Shown here piece after piece: positions 54,590-63,227 of a stretch of DNA of 64,000 nt. The DNA lies in the NCBI RefSeq assembly GCF_019891395.1, contig NZ_CP078143.1, positions 1,866,001 through 1,930,000 on the forward strand. Reading direction: 5' to 3'. Each line of letters begins with the position of its first letter. Within the stretch, counting starts at the first letter, position 1. Source of the stretch: Nitratireductor kimnyeongensis (GTDB lineage Bacteria > Pseudomonadota > Alphaproteobacteria > Rhizobiales > Rhizobiaceae). The notes beneath the pieces are model-generated. The model did not search any database, had not been told where the DNA came from, and was given only the letters and a program-made list of their open reading frames with translations. Position numbers and translations under genes: made by a program.

Positions 54590-55428
54590 TGCAGTTGCTG
54601 CGCGCCATTTTCAGCCATTCGAGTGGCCGCATCGGCGGCGCCATCGTTGGCCTTTACATCATCATCGCCATTCTCGGGCTTCTCGGCATCACGCCGCATG
54701 ACCCGCTGATGCAGTTCCGCGTCGACCGCCTGCATGCGCCCGACGCGACCTACTGGATGGGCACAGATCTGTTCGGCCGCGATGTGGCGAGCCGGTTGAT
54801 GCTGGGCATCAGCCAATCCTTCATCGTCGCCTTTGCCTCGGTGGCGCTGGCCGCCGTGGCGGGCATCGTGCTCGGTCTTGCGGCCGCATGGTTCGGCGGC
54901 TGGTGGGACGGCACGATCATGCGTTTCATGGATGTGCTTCTGGCCTTCCCGGCGATCCTTCTGGCGTTGCTCATCATCGCAATCGTGGGGCCTGGCACCT
55001 GGACCAGCGTGATGGCCATCGCTATCGTCTACACACCGATCTTCACCCGCGTGGTGCGCGGGCCGGCGCTCTCCCTGAAGACGCGCGACTTCGTGGACGC
55101 CGCGCGCACTTTCGGTTCGAGCCGCAATTACATTCTGACGCGCCATCTGATGCTGAACCTCGTCGCGCCGCTGACGGTGCAGGTGACGCTGGCGCTCGCA
55201 TGGGGGCTTCTGACGGAGGCGGGCCTGAGCTTTCTCGGCCTCGGCACGCAGCCGCCGGCCTCGTCGCTCGGCCTGATGCTGGCCGACAGCCGCAATCTGA
55301 TGGAGATGGCGCCCTGGCTTCTCATCTTCCCGGGCATTGCGATCATGATCGGCATTCTCGGCTTCAACCTTCTGGGGGATGCGCTGCGCGACATTCTCGA
55401 TCCCAAGACGCGGAGGTCGGCCGCATGA
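54589..55428 (+). CDS. Peptide/muropeptide ABC transporter permease (DppC family)
   Basis: 279 residues from ATG 54589. First helix GAIVGLYIIIAILGLLGITP, block MGTDLFGRDVASRLMLGISQ, EAA loop near residues 165-185 (RDFVDAARTFGSSRNYILTR), C-terminal LGDALRDILDPKTRR. Shorter than OppC at 12079 because no periplasmic insertion is present. ATGA overlap with the ATPase gene. Confidence 0.92.
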   Translation: MQLLRAIFSHSSGRIGGAIVGLYIIIAILGLLGITPHDPLMQFRVDRLHAPDATYWMGTDLFGRDVASRLMLGISQSFIVAFASVALAAVAGIVLGLAAAWFGGWWDGTIMRFMDVLLAFPAILLALLIIAIVGPGTWTSVMAIAIVYTPIFTRVVRGPALSLKTRDFVDAARTFGSSRNYILTRHLMLNLVAPLTVQVTLALAWGLLTEAGLSFLGLGTQPPASSLGLMLADSRNLMEMAPWLLIFPGIAIMIGILGFNLLGDALRDILDPKTRRSAA

Positions 55429-57170
55429 CATCGCTTCTGTCCGTTTCAAACCTGCGCGTCGGTTTCGGCCGCAAGCCCGAAGACAATGAAATCGTCCATG
55501 GCGTGAGCTTCGATCTCGCTGCCGGCGAGACGCTGGCCATTGTCGGCGAAAGCGGCTCGGGCAAATCCGTCACCGCGCTGTCGATCAACCGGCTGGTGGA
55601 TTTCGGTGGCGGCCGCATCATCGACGGGTCCATCCGGTTCCGGCGCGAGGATGGCAGCATGCTCGATCTGGCAGAAGCCGGTGAGCAGGAACTGACGAAG
55701 ATCCGCGGCGGCGAGATCGGCATGATCTTCCAGGAGCCGATGACCTCGCTCAATCCGGTTCTGACCATTGGCGAGCAGATCGAGGAATCGTTCCGCCTGC
55801 ATCGTGGCCTGACCGGCCGGCAGGCGCGGGAAGCGGCGAAGGACGCGCTCGACCGGGTGCGCATTCCCGATGCCGCGCGGCGGCTGAAATATTGTCCTCA
55901 CCAGCTCTCCGGCGGCATGCTCCAGCGCGTGATGATCGCCACGGCCCTGTCGTGCAATCCGCGTCTTCTGATCGCGGATGAGCCCACCACGGCGCTCGAT
56001 GTGACGGTGCAGGCGCAGATCATGGCGCTGCTCGCCGAGCTGAAGCGCGAGACCGGCATGGGCATGATCTTCATCACCCATGACATCGGGCTGGTGGCCG
56101 GCATCGCCGACAAGGTGATGGTGATGCAGAATGGCGAGGCGGTGGAGCAGGGACCGCTCGACGCGGTGCTCGATGCGCCGCAGCATCCCTATACGAAGCA
56201 TCTTCTGAGCGCCGTGCCGCATTTCGAGGCCGGCCGCGCCACGCGCACCGACTATCGCCGGGCCGACGAGCCAAGCGCCGCGCCGGCGCTTAAAGTGGAG
56301 GGGCTGACGGTTCGCTTTCCGGTGACCGGTGGTCTCCTGCGCCGGCAGACCGGTGCGGTTCATGCGGTGGACGGGGTGGATCTCGACCTGATGCCGGGCG
56401 AGACGCTGGGCATTGTCGGCGAAAGCGGCTCGGGCAAATCGACCACGGCGCGCGCCATTCTGGGGCTGGTCGAGCCGACGCGCGGCACCTTCTCCGCCAA
56501 CACGAATGGCGCGGCGCGGCAGAGCAGCAAGCCGGTGCAGATGGTGTTTCAGAACCCCTATGCCTCGCTCAACCCGCGGCTCCGGGTGGACAGCATTCTG
56601 GCCGAGCCGGTGATCGCGGCAGGTGGCAGGCTGAATGGTGAAACGCAGTCGCGCATGCGCATGTTGCTCGACCGGGTTGGCCTGCCGGAGAATGCGCTGG
56701 AGCGCTATCCGCACGAGTTTTCCGGCGGCCAGCGCCAGCGCCTGTGCATAGCCCGCGCGCTGATGCTGAACCCGTCCGTGGTGGTGCTGGACGAGGCCGT
56801 CTCGGCGCTCGACGTTTCGGTGCAGGCCAAGGTGCTGGAGCTGCTGGTGGATTTGCAGCGCGAGTTCGGCCTTGCCTATCTCTTCGTCTCGCACGACATG
56901 GCGGTGGTGGAGCGCATCGCGCACCGCATCGCGGTGGTCTATGCGGGGCAGATCGTCGAGATCGGCGATGCGGCATCGGTTCTTTCCGACCCGAAACACG
57001 CCTATACGAAACGGCTGATCTCGGCGGTGCCGAGCGTCGACCGGCGCAAGGAGACCTTCGAGGTGGACACGCGGCAGGTGCCCTCGCTCGTGCGGCCGCT
57101 GGGCTTTGAGCCGGAGCCGGCCAACTGGCAGAGCTTTGGCCCCGACCACATGGCGCGGGCGGAGGCATGA
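55425..57170 (+). CDS. Fused dual-ATPase subunit of the peptide/muropeptide ABC transporter
   Basis: 581 residues. ATG 55425 is preceded by CGGAGG; a longer frame upstream lies inside the permease gene. Two ABC modules: Walker A at 41-48 (GESGSGKS) and near 331 (GESGSGKST), signatures [15 protein letters not shown] and [15 protein letters not shown], Walker [13 protein letters not shown] and [12 protein letters not shown]. In the second Walker B the usual Pro after DE is Ala, a frequent tolerated change. Each half ends with the peptide-type extension ([24 protein letters not shown]). It overlaps the hydrolase gene by ATGA. Confidence 0.93.
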   Translation: MTSLLSVSNLRVGFGRKPEDNEIVHGVSFDLAAGETLAIVGESGSGKSVTALSINRLVDFGGGRIIDGSIRFRREDGSMLDLAEAGEQELTKIRGGEIGMIFQEPMTSLNPVLTIGEQIEESFRLHRGLTGRQAREAAKDALDRVRIPDAARRLKYCPHQLSGGMLQRVMIATALSCNPRLLIADEPTTALDVTVQAQIMALLAELKRETGMGMIFITHDIGLVAGIADKVMVMQNGEAVEQGPLDAVLDAPQHPYTKHLLSAVPHFEAGRATRTDYRRADEPSAAPALKVEGLTVRFPVTGGLLRRQTGAVHAVDGVDLDLMPGETLGIVGESGSGKSTTARAILGLVEPTRGTFSANTNGAARQSSKPVQMVFQNPYASLNPRLRVDSILAEPVIAAGGRLNGETQSRMRMLLDRVGLPENALERYPHEFSGGQRQRLCIARALMLNPSVVVLDEAVSALDVSVQAKVLELLVDLQREFGLAYLFVSHDMAVVERIAHRIAVVYAGQIVEIGDAASVLSDPKHAYTKRLISAVPSVDRRKETFEVDTRQVPSLVRPLGFEPEPANWQSFGPDHMARAEA

Positions 57171-58186
57171 GCATGACAGACACGCCTGCGTTTGCGCCGC
57201 GCTTCGAGCGCGCCTTTGACCTGCTGAACGCTTCGGTGGGGGCGGGGCGCATTCCCGGCGGGGTGCTTGGTGTGATCGACCGGGATGGCGGGCGCATGGT
57301 GCGCGCCACCGGTTATGCGCAGCGCGTGCCGCGCGAGCGCGAAATGCGCACCGACACCTGGTTCGACCTCGCATCGCTGACCAAGGTGATCTTCACCACC
57401 ACGCGCATTCTCGAACTGGCGAAAGAGGGCGTGATCGATCTCGATGCGCCGCTCACCACGCTTTTGCCGGATCTGCGGCAATACGATCCGGGCGCATGGG
57501 AACGGCAGGTGACGTTTCGCCAGTGCCTCGGCCACCAGACGCCGTTTCCGGCGGTGGAGCCGATCTACACCTATGGCCGCGATGCGGACCTTTTGCGCGC
57601 CTTCATTCTCCAGCGGCGCTGGGAAAAAGGCCCGCCGGTCTATTCCGACATCAATTTCATTCTGCTCGGCTTCGCGCTGGAGCGGCTTGCGGGCAAAAGG
57701 TTGCGGGAATTCGATCCGGGGCCGGGCTTCGCTTTCGCCGCCGATCCCGAAAAGGCGGCGGCAACCGAGGACTGCACATGGCGGCACCGGGTGCTGTGCG
57801 GCGAGGTGCATGACGACAATTGTTCAGCGCTTGATGGCGCGGGGCATGCCGGACTGTTCGGCACGGCCGATTCAGTGCTCGATTTCGCGGCCGGGCTTTT
57901 TGCGGGTGACACGGAAGGTGATGAGACGGTGGCGCTGATGCGCACGCCGCTTTCCGAAAAACGCACCCATGGCTGGGAACGGCCATATGAAAACTGGCCC
58001 GGCGGGGCGCTGGCCAGCGCCGGCACGATCGGGCATACGGGCTTCACGGGAACAGGGCTGTGGGTCGATTTCGACAATGGCCTTGCGTGGACCCTTCTCA
58101 CCAACCGCATACATCCGACCCGGCATTTCGACAGCGGCATCGCCACCTTGCGACAGGCGGTCGGCGATTGCATGAACGCAGGATAG
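57167..58186 (+). CDS. Serine hydrolase of the class C beta-lactamase family
   Basis: 339 residues from ATG 57167; ATG 57173 has better Shine-Dalgarno spacing (GGAGG at 57161) and may be the true start. Catalytic motifs are complete: SxxK at S70-K73 ([10 protein letters not shown]), YSD at 159-161 ([12 protein letters not shown]) and HTG near the C-terminus ([13 protein letters not shown]). No signal peptide is seen, so it may be cytosolic. A related hydrolase gene (ybbE/amiE) lies in the Bacillus subtilis murQRP operon, so a role on imported wall fragments is plausible, with peptide or ester substrates. Confidence 0.88.
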   Translation: MSMTDTPAFAPRFERAFDLLNASVGAGRIPGGVLGVIDRDGGRMVRATGYAQRVPREREMRTDTWFDLASLTKVIFTTTRILELAKEGVIDLDAPLTTLLPDLRQYDPGAWERQVTFRQCLGHQTPFPAVEPIYTYGRDADLLRAFILQRRWEKGPPVYSDINFILLGFALERLAGKRLREFDPGPGFAFAADPEKAAATEDCTWRHRVLCGEVHDDNCSALDGAGHAGLFGTADSVLDFAAGLFAGDTEGDETVALMRTPLSEKRTHGWERPYENWPGGALASAGTIGHTGFTGTGLWVDFDNGLAWTLLTNRIHPTRHFDSGIATLRQAVGDCMNAG

Positions 58187-58194
58187 GAGCGCAG

Positions 58195-59322
58195 ATGGCT
58201 GAAGGATTTGAACCGATATGGGCCGTCGGTCTGATGACCGGAACCGTGCTCGACGGAAACATCGACGTGGCGCTTCTGAAAACGGATGGCGAGCGCATCG
58301 AAGCGTTCGGTGCCTACACGCTGGCGCCTTATCCGCAATCGACGCGCGACCTCCTGGAAGAAACGCTGCAGCAGGCACGGGCCTGGAATTTTAAGGGCGA
58401 TGAACCTGCGATCTTCGCGAAGGCGGAAGAGGTTTTGACGCGCGCACAGTCAGAGGCCGTGCGTGCGCTGGTGGAAAGCCATGGTCTGACCATGGCCGAC
58501 ATCGGCGCGGTCGGCTTTCACGGGCAGACGGTTCTGCACCGTGCGCCGCAGGAAGGGCGTCTCGGCGAGACGCGGCAGCTCGGCGACGGCGCGCTGATGC
58601 ATTCCATTCTGGGCTGTCCGGTGGTCTATGATTTCCGCTCGGCGGACATGCGCGCCGGCGGGCAGGGCGCGCCGCTTTCGGCAGCCTATCACGCGGCTCT
58701 TTTGCGCGATGTGGATTCGAGCGGCGAGACGGCGGTGCTCAATCTGGGCGGCGTGGCCAATGTAACCTGGTGGGATGGTGCGGACCGGATGATCGCGTTC
58801 GACACCGGCCCGGCCAATGCGCCGATCAACGATTTTGTCAAGGCACACGGGCTTGGCGAGATGGACCGCGACGGCGCGCTTGCTGCTTCCGGCACGGTGG
58901 ATGAGGCGCGGCTTGCGGAGCTGTTGAAGCATCCCTATCTCGCCTCGCCATATCCGAAATCGCTCGACCGGTTCGACTTCGGCGCCTCCATGGCGGATGG
59001 GCTCGATGCCAAGACGGGGGCGGCGACGCTGACGGCCTTCACCGCATCGGCGGTCGGCAAGGCGCTCGATCTTCTGCCGGTTCGGCCCAAGCGGCTTATC
59101 GTGTGCGGCGGTGGCCGGCACAATCCGACCATCATGAAGATGCTGGGGGAACGCGCGGGCGTGGAAGCAGCCCCCGCCGAAACAGTGGGCTGGCGTGGCG
59201 ACGCCATCGAGGCCGAGTGCTTTGCGTTCCTGGCGGTGCGCGTGCTGCGCGATCTGCCGATCAGCTTCCCGACGACGACGGGCGCGCCCGAGCCGCTGCG
59301 CGGCGGAAAGGTCGCCCGTTAA
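58195..59322 (+). CDS. anmK: Anhydro-N-acetylmuramic acid kinase
   Basis: 375 residues from ATG 58195 (GGAG upstream), like E. coli AnmK (369). It opens the 1,6-anhydro ring of anhMurNAc and phosphorylates it to MurNAc-6-P, the MurQ substrate. Marks are [20 protein letters not shown] (this version has VLDGNID where GTSMDGID is common), [47 protein letters not shown] and [15 protein letters not shown]. Last gene of the operon. It overlaps the convergent GNAT gene by 4 bp. Confidence 0.95.
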   Translation: MAEGFEPIWAVGLMTGTVLDGNIDVALLKTDGERIEAFGAYTLAPYPQSTRDLLEETLQQARAWNFKGDEPAIFAKAEEVLTRAQSEAVRALVESHGLTMADIGAVGFHGQTVLHRAPQEGRLGETRQLGDGALMHSILGCPVVYDFRSADMRAGGQGAPLSAAYHAALLRDVDSSGETAVLNLGGVANVTWWDGADRMIAFDTGPANAPINDFVKAHGLGEMDRDGALAASGTVDEARLAELLKHPYLASPYPKSLDRFDFGASMADGLDAKTGAATLTAFTASAVGKALDLLPVRPKRLIVCGGGRHNPTIMKMLGERAGVEAAPAETVGWRGDAIEAECFAFLAVRVLRDLPISFPTTTGAPEPLRGGKVAR

Positions 59323-59756
59323 TCGCTGGTCGCTGGGCCAAGCCGTTTCTGAAGAAAAATGCGGCTGCGGCCTTTCGGAAAGTCATCCATCCGGCCGAAC
59401 TCTTTATAGCCCTGGCGCGTATAGGCCTTTTCCGCGCCAGGATTGAACGTGTCGATGAAGGCGCCGTGGCAGCCGCGCCGCTCTGCCTCTTCTTCCGCCG
59501 CAGTCAGCATACGCCCGGCCATGCCCTGCCCGCGCAGGCTTTCATCCACCCACAGTTTCTGAACGTAGAGCCAGCCCCATGCGGTGTAGCCGGAAATACC
59601 GGCGACCACCGCACCGCGTTCATCGCGCACGATGATGGCGAGCGTGGCTTTTTCGGACGGACCCACATCGGCGTCGTTGAATGCGGCGAGTTCGGTTTCC
59701 ACCCGTGCGAGCGCGGCCTCATCCGGCGTATCGGTGATTTCGATTGTCACGCTCAT
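59319..59756 (-). CDS. GNAT-family N-acetyltransferase
   Basis: 145 residues. Acetyl-CoA motif A is [20 protein letters not shown] (R-G-Q-G-M-A) at about residues 70-90, with [20 protein letters not shown] before it and [40 protein letters not shown] after. The last part resembles small GNATs of antibiotic- or amine-modifying type. The substrate is unknown. CGGGAA lies upstream of ATG 59756. It sits between the wall-recycling operon and nanA. Confidence 0.88.
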   Translation of the reverse strand: MSVTIEITDTPDEAALARVETELAAFNDADVGPSEKATLAIIVRDERGAVVAGISGYTAWGWLYVQKLWVDESLRGQGMAGRMLTAAEEEAERRGCHGAFIDTFNPGAEKAYTRQGYKEFGRMDDFPKGRSRIFLQKRLGPATSD

Positions 59757-59836
59757 GGTATTCCCGCCTCTGCGAAAACAGTGCCGATTGTTCTAACCGT
59801 CGAGCTGGAAACGGCAAGGCGCGGAGAGAGCGAAAA

Positions 59837-60733
59837 TCAATCCACCCAGGTAGCGATTTCCGGATCGGCCAGAATGGCGCTTATGCGCGCATCGCAATCG
59901 TCGACCAGCGGGGCCAGCGGCAGGCGCGTCGGGCCGCAGTCGACCCCGCGTTGACGGAGTGCTGCCTTCATGCCCGGCAGCACGCCGGTTTCCATCAGGG
60001 TTTCCACGAAGCGCTGCGAGATCGTCTGCAGTTCCTGGGCGCGCTCCAGCGAACCTTTCTTCACTGCCTCGTTGAGCGCGGCATAGAGCCTGCCAAGCAG
60101 ATTGTAGGTGGTGCCGATGCCGCCATGCGCGCCCATGACCGCGCCTGAAAGATAGACTTCGTCGAAACCGAAGAAAAACGTCTTCTCGGGAAACCGCCGC
60201 CGCAGTGTGGCAAACTTGAAGAGGTCCATCGAGGTGAACTTGATGCCACCGACGCCGGGGAGGGTGAGAATGCGTCCGAGCAGGTCAAGACTGAAGGGAC
60301 GTCCCGTGCGGACTGGCACTTCATACACAATGAGCGGCAGGTCGGTGGCGGCTGACAGCGCTTCGTAATAGGCGAAAATCTCGCGATCCGAAAAAGGGTA
60401 GGAATGCGGTGGCAGGGCCGAAAGGCCGTGATAGCCAAGCTTCTGCGCATTCTGTGCAAGCCGGATCGAATCGCGAAGATTGGGAACGCCCACATGCGCG
60501 ATTAGCGTTGCGGCAGCGCCTTGCGCATCTTCGGCGACGACCGCCTGCTGCGCCAGAAGTTCATCAACGCCCAGAAGACCCGATTCGCCACTGCTGCCGC
60601 CCACATATAGCCCGTCGAGCCCCTGCCCCAGCACATAGGCATCGATCGCCTTCTGGCGTCCGGGATCGAAATCGCCCTTGTCGCTGAGGCCGGTGAGGAG
60701 GGCGGCATACATGCCCGCCAGCGGATTGGTCAT
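59837..60733 (-). CDS. nanA: N-acetylneuraminate lyase
   Basis: 298 residues from ATG 60733, with AAGGAA upstream. Member of the DHDPS/NAL superfamily. Residues of E. coli NanA are kept at the same numbers: S47 in GLYVGGSSGE (T48 is Ser), Y137 (LIVYEVP), Schiff-base K165 (GGIKFTS), D191 and E192 (FGFDEVY), and position 208 is Thr for Ser. The blocks LTLPGVGGIKFTSMDLFKF and GAHGGIGTTYNLLGRLY also fit NanA better than DapA. It splits sialic acid into ManNAc and pyruvate. Divergent from the GntR and siaPQM genes. Confidence 0.88.
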   Translation of the reverse strand: MTNPLAGMYAALLTGLSDKGDFDPGRQKAIDAYVLGQGLDGLYVGGSSGESGLLGVDELLAQQAVVAEDAQGAAATLIAHVGVPNLRDSIRLAQNAQKLGYHGLSALPPHSYPFSDREIFAYYEALSAATDLPLIVYEVPVRTGRPFSLDLLGRILTLPGVGGIKFTSMDLFKFATLRRRFPEKTFFFGFDEVYLSGAVMGAHGGIGTTYNLLGRLYAALNEAVKKGSLERAQELQTISQRFVETLMETGVLPGMKAALRQRGVDCGPTRLPLAPLVDDCDARISAILADPEIATWVD

Positions 60734-60830
60734 GCGGCTGTTCCTTGCGTTCTGGAAGCGGCGTTCTTGTCCTGTCTGCCGTGGAATCGTCCCTTTGGCA
60801 GGCTGCATCAGCATAGAAGGGGATTTTTGT

Positions 60831-60861
60831 TTGACAAGAATTATGTTTGGTAATACCAAAA
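60831..60861 (+). promoter_or_regulatory. Candidate NanR-type operator with overlapping promoter
   Basis: TTTGGTA-A-TACCAAA (60847-60861) is a perfect 15-bp palindrome containing TGGT-N3-ACCA, the FCD/FadR-type GntR consensus. TTGACA at 60831-60836 and TAATAC at 60852-60857 could be -35 and -10 (15-bp spacing) of a plus-strand promoter, so a bound repressor would block it. It is located between divergent nanA and the GntR gene. Confidence 0.6.
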
Positions 60862-60909
60862 AATGAGTTTGGACAAGCAGACCTGCCGTTCAGTGAGGGA
60901 GGCAGGGCT

Positions 60910-61683
60910 ATGTGGGAGTTGAGAAACGTGTCCGCTGCCCAACCGGAAGACATGGTCGAAACGCGGCGCGTCTCCGACGAGATCGCCGAAGCGTTGATCG
61001 AGGAAGCGCGCGAGGGCCGTCTGGAAACCGGAACGTTTTTGCCGACCGAACGGGAGCTCTGCGAGCGCTTCTCCGCTTCGCGCCCCACGGTGCGTGCAGC
61101 GCTCCAGCAGATGCAGGCGCGGGGCTATGCGGAGGCAGGTGCGGGGCGCCGCCCGCGTGTTGCGCGACCATCGCTGCAGACCGTGCTGCAACTCGCCGGC
61201 GATCACATCCGCGACATTTTCGGCGATGCGGAAAGCGGCGCGCATCTGGAGCAGATGCGCCAGTTCATCGAAGCCGGTGCGGCCCGCGAAGCCACCAAGC
61301 GGGCAGACAATGTGCAGATCGCGAAGCTGCGCGCGGCGCTGGAGGAGAATTTCGAGGCAATCGGCACGAGCGAGTTTGCCCGAACGGACAGCGCCTTTCA
61401 CCGTGTACTGGTGTCGGTCGTGGGGAATCCGGTGATTCTCAGCCTGCATGACATGTTTGTCAGCGCCATGCTTGCGCAGCGGCCGCCGACGGATGACCCG
61501 GCCAAGCACGACACGGTCGCCTATGAAGAGCACCGGGCGATCTATCAGGCCATTATCGATGGCGACATCGTCACCGCGACGGACGTGATGGACCGGCATC
61601 TGGCGCGCTCCTATCGCGCGCGGTTGAAAAGCCCGCGAAAGGTCTCCGACTACTTCCAGAAAGAAGCAGACAAAACCGACTGA
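60910..61683 (+). CDS. nanR: GntR-family (FCD) regulator, probable NanR-like sialic acid regulator
   Basis: 257 residues from ATG 60910, with GAGGGAGG upstream; E. coli NanR has 263. Winged helix at about 20-80 (LPTERELCERFSASRPTVRA, ALQQMQARGYAEAGAGRRPR). The C-terminal FCD ligand-binding domain is helical and has the metal-type His residues (SAFHRVLVSVVGNPVI, YEEHRAIYQAIIDGD, MDRHLARSYRARL). Divergent from nanA and 45 bp ahead of siaP, so it probably represses both on sialic acid absence. The symbol is given by context. Confidence 0.82.
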   Translation: MWELRNVSAAQPEDMVETRRVSDEIAEALIEEAREGRLETGTFLPTERELCERFSASRPTVRAALQQMQARGYAEAGAGRRPRVARPSLQTVLQLAGDHIRDIFGDAESGAHLEQMRQFIEAGAAREATKRADNVQIAKLRAALEENFEAIGTSEFARTDSAFHRVLVSVVGNPVILSLHDMFVSAMLAQRPPTDDPAKHDTVAYEEHRAIYQAIIDGDIVTATDVMDRHLARSYRARLKSPRKVSDYFQKEADKTD

Positions 61684-61728
61684 CACGACAGGCCGGGAAG
61701 CCTGTTCAACATTCCAAGGGAGGATTGC

Positions 61729-62691
61729 ATGAAACTGATTTCGAAACTGATGCTCGGCGCGGCCGCTCTGGCTCTTAGCACCGCTGCACTGCAGGCGAAG
61801 GAACTGACCTTCGGCATGCAGGACAATGAAGTCTCCAATGTCTATCGTGGCGCGCAGGCGTTTCAGGAAAAGCTTGCCGAAATCTCTGGCGGCGAGATGA
61901 CGGTGAAAATTTTCCCGTCCTCGCAACTGGGCGACTTCAAGGCCATGGTGGCGCAGGTTCAGGCAGGCGAGCTCGACATGGTCATGACCGGCTATCCCGA
62001 TATGAGCTATGTCATCCCCGAGCTGAAGCTGATCGGCGCGCCCTATGTGGTGCGCGATTTCGATCATCTGCAGAAGATCGTTGCGGGCCCGTGGGGCCAG
62101 AAGATGGACGAGAAGTTCGAAGCTCAGGGCATCGAGCTGCTCGATACCTGGTACTATGGCACGCGCCAGACCACCTCGAACAAGGCGATCGAATCCATGG
62201 ACGACATGAAGGGCCTGCGCATGCGCACCCCGAACGTACCGTTCCTCATCGCCTATGCCGAGAATGTGGGTGCGACGCCGGCGCCGGTGGCGTTTCAGGA
62301 GGTTTATCTCGCGCTCCAGACCAACCAGGTGGATGCGGAAGAAAACCCGCTTCCGACCATCGAGGCCATGAAGTTCTACGAGGTGCAGAGCCACATCGCG
62401 CTCACCAATCACTTTGTGGCGTCCTCGGCGGTGCAGATTTCCAAATCGGTCTGGGATGGCCTGTCCGATCAGGAAAAGGAATGGGTGCAGACGGCTGTCG
62501 AGGCCGGTGGCGACGCCTCCGACGAACTGACCTTCAAGGCCGAAAAGGATTTGCTGGAAACGTTCAAGGAGCGCGGCCTGACCATCACAGAGCCGGATCT
62601 CGAGCCCTTCCGCGCCGCCATGAAGCCCTATTATGACGAGCTCGAAGCCGAGTTCGGCGAAGGGTCGATTGCCGAAGTGATCGGCGACTGA
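61729..62691 (+). CDS. siaP: Sialic acid TRAP transporter substrate-binding protein
   Basis: 320 residues with a signal peptide (cleavage near LQA-KELTFGM). GGGAGG precedes the ATG. Similar to H. influenzae SiaP along its length: PSSQLGDFKAMVAQVQAGEL, YYGTRQTTSNKAI, GLRMRTPNVPFLIAYAENVG, FQEVYLALQTNQVDAEENPL, KFYEVQSHIALTNH. The sialic acid carboxylate-binding arginines correspond to R146 (GTRQTTSN) and R166 (RMRTPN), with the same 20-residue spacing as R127/R147 of mature SiaP. It captures N-acetylneuraminate in the periplasm. Confidence 0.9.
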   Translation: MKLISKLMLGAAALALSTAALQAKELTFGMQDNEVSNVYRGAQAFQEKLAEISGGEMTVKIFPSSQLGDFKAMVAQVQAGELDMVMTGYPDMSYVIPELKLIGAPYVVRDFDHLQKIVAGPWGQKMDEKFEAQGIELLDTWYYGTRQTTSNKAIESMDDMKGLRMRTPNVPFLIAYAENVGATPAPVAFQEVYLALQTNQVDAEENPLPTIEAMKFYEVQSHIALTNHFVASSAVQISKSVWDGLSDQEKEWVQTAVEAGGDASDELTFKAEKDLLETFKERGLTITEPDLEPFRAAMKPYYDELEAEFGEGSIAEVIGD

Positions 62692-62698
62692 AGCATGG

Positions 62699-62718
62699 GG
62701 CGGGGCATGCGCCCCGCC
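62699..62718 (+). terminator. Intergenic hairpin between siaP and siaQ
   Basis: A perfect 8-bp stem GGCGGGGC (62699-62706) / GCCCCGCC (62711-62718) with loop ATGC, followed by ACTTTT. It is close to an intrinsic terminator and probably reduces expression of the membrane subunits relative to siaP. Confidence 0.6.
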
Positions 62719-62747
62719 ACTTTTCCCTCGATAGCTGGGGTCATCGC

Positions 62748-63227
62748 ATGTCGTTTCTGCGCAGATACAGCCTCGAAGGCTCTGTCGCTTCCATGTTCTT
62801 CATCATTCTGTTTGGCGTGCTTCTGATCCAGATCTTTGGCCGCACACCGCTTTTCACCGGGCCGGTCTGGACGGAGGAGGCGGCGCGCTGGATATGGGTC
62901 TGGATGGCTTTCATTGGCATTGCAGAAGTGGAACGCCAGAACGGGCAGCTGCGCATGGGCTTCATCGCGGACGCGCTGCCACGCTCCTGGCGTCGTTTGC
63001 TCTTTGTCCTGATTGATCTGGTCTATCTGGCGCTCGTCGCCCATCTCGTCTGGATCTCCTACAAGACCGTGCTGCGGACCTGGAACAATGAAGCGGTGAC
63101 GCTGCCCATGAGCGATGCGGTTCTCTACGCATCCGGGCTGGTGGCCTCGGTCCTCATTCTGCACCGCATTGCGCGGCGGCTTGCCATGCTGGTGCGCGGC
63201 GGGGATGCCGGGGAGGTCCATCAATGA
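62748..63227 (+). CDS. siaQ: Sialic acid TRAP transporter small membrane subunit
   Basis: 159 residues with four hydrophobic segments (about 12-32, 47-65, 82-105, 120-145). DctQ pattern WTEEAARWIWVWMAFIGIAE with the loop QNGQLRMGFIADALPRSW. It is separate from siaM here, unlike the fused SiaQM of Haemophilus. ATGA overlap with siaM. Confidence 0.9.
   Translation: MSFLRRYSLEGSVASMFFIILFGVLLIQIFGRTPLFTGPVWTEEAARWIWVWMAFIGIAEVERQNGQLRMGFIADALPRSWRRLLFVLIDLVYLALVAHLVWISYKTVLRTWNNEAVTLPMSDAVLYASGLVASVLILHRIARRLAMLVRGGDAGEVHQ

Noticed and set aside
54888..55424. Upstream extension of the fused ATPase frame
   Set aside because: It runs inside the DppC-type permease gene in another frame; ATG 55425 has CGGAGG and an ATGA overlap.
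55446..57374. 642-codon minus-strand frame opposite the fused ATPase gene
   Set aside because: Shadow; all ABC motifs are on the plus strand.
60841..62412. 523-codon minus-strand frame opposite nanR and siaP
   Set aside because: It spans two clear genes of the other strand and their intergenic region, so it is a shadow.
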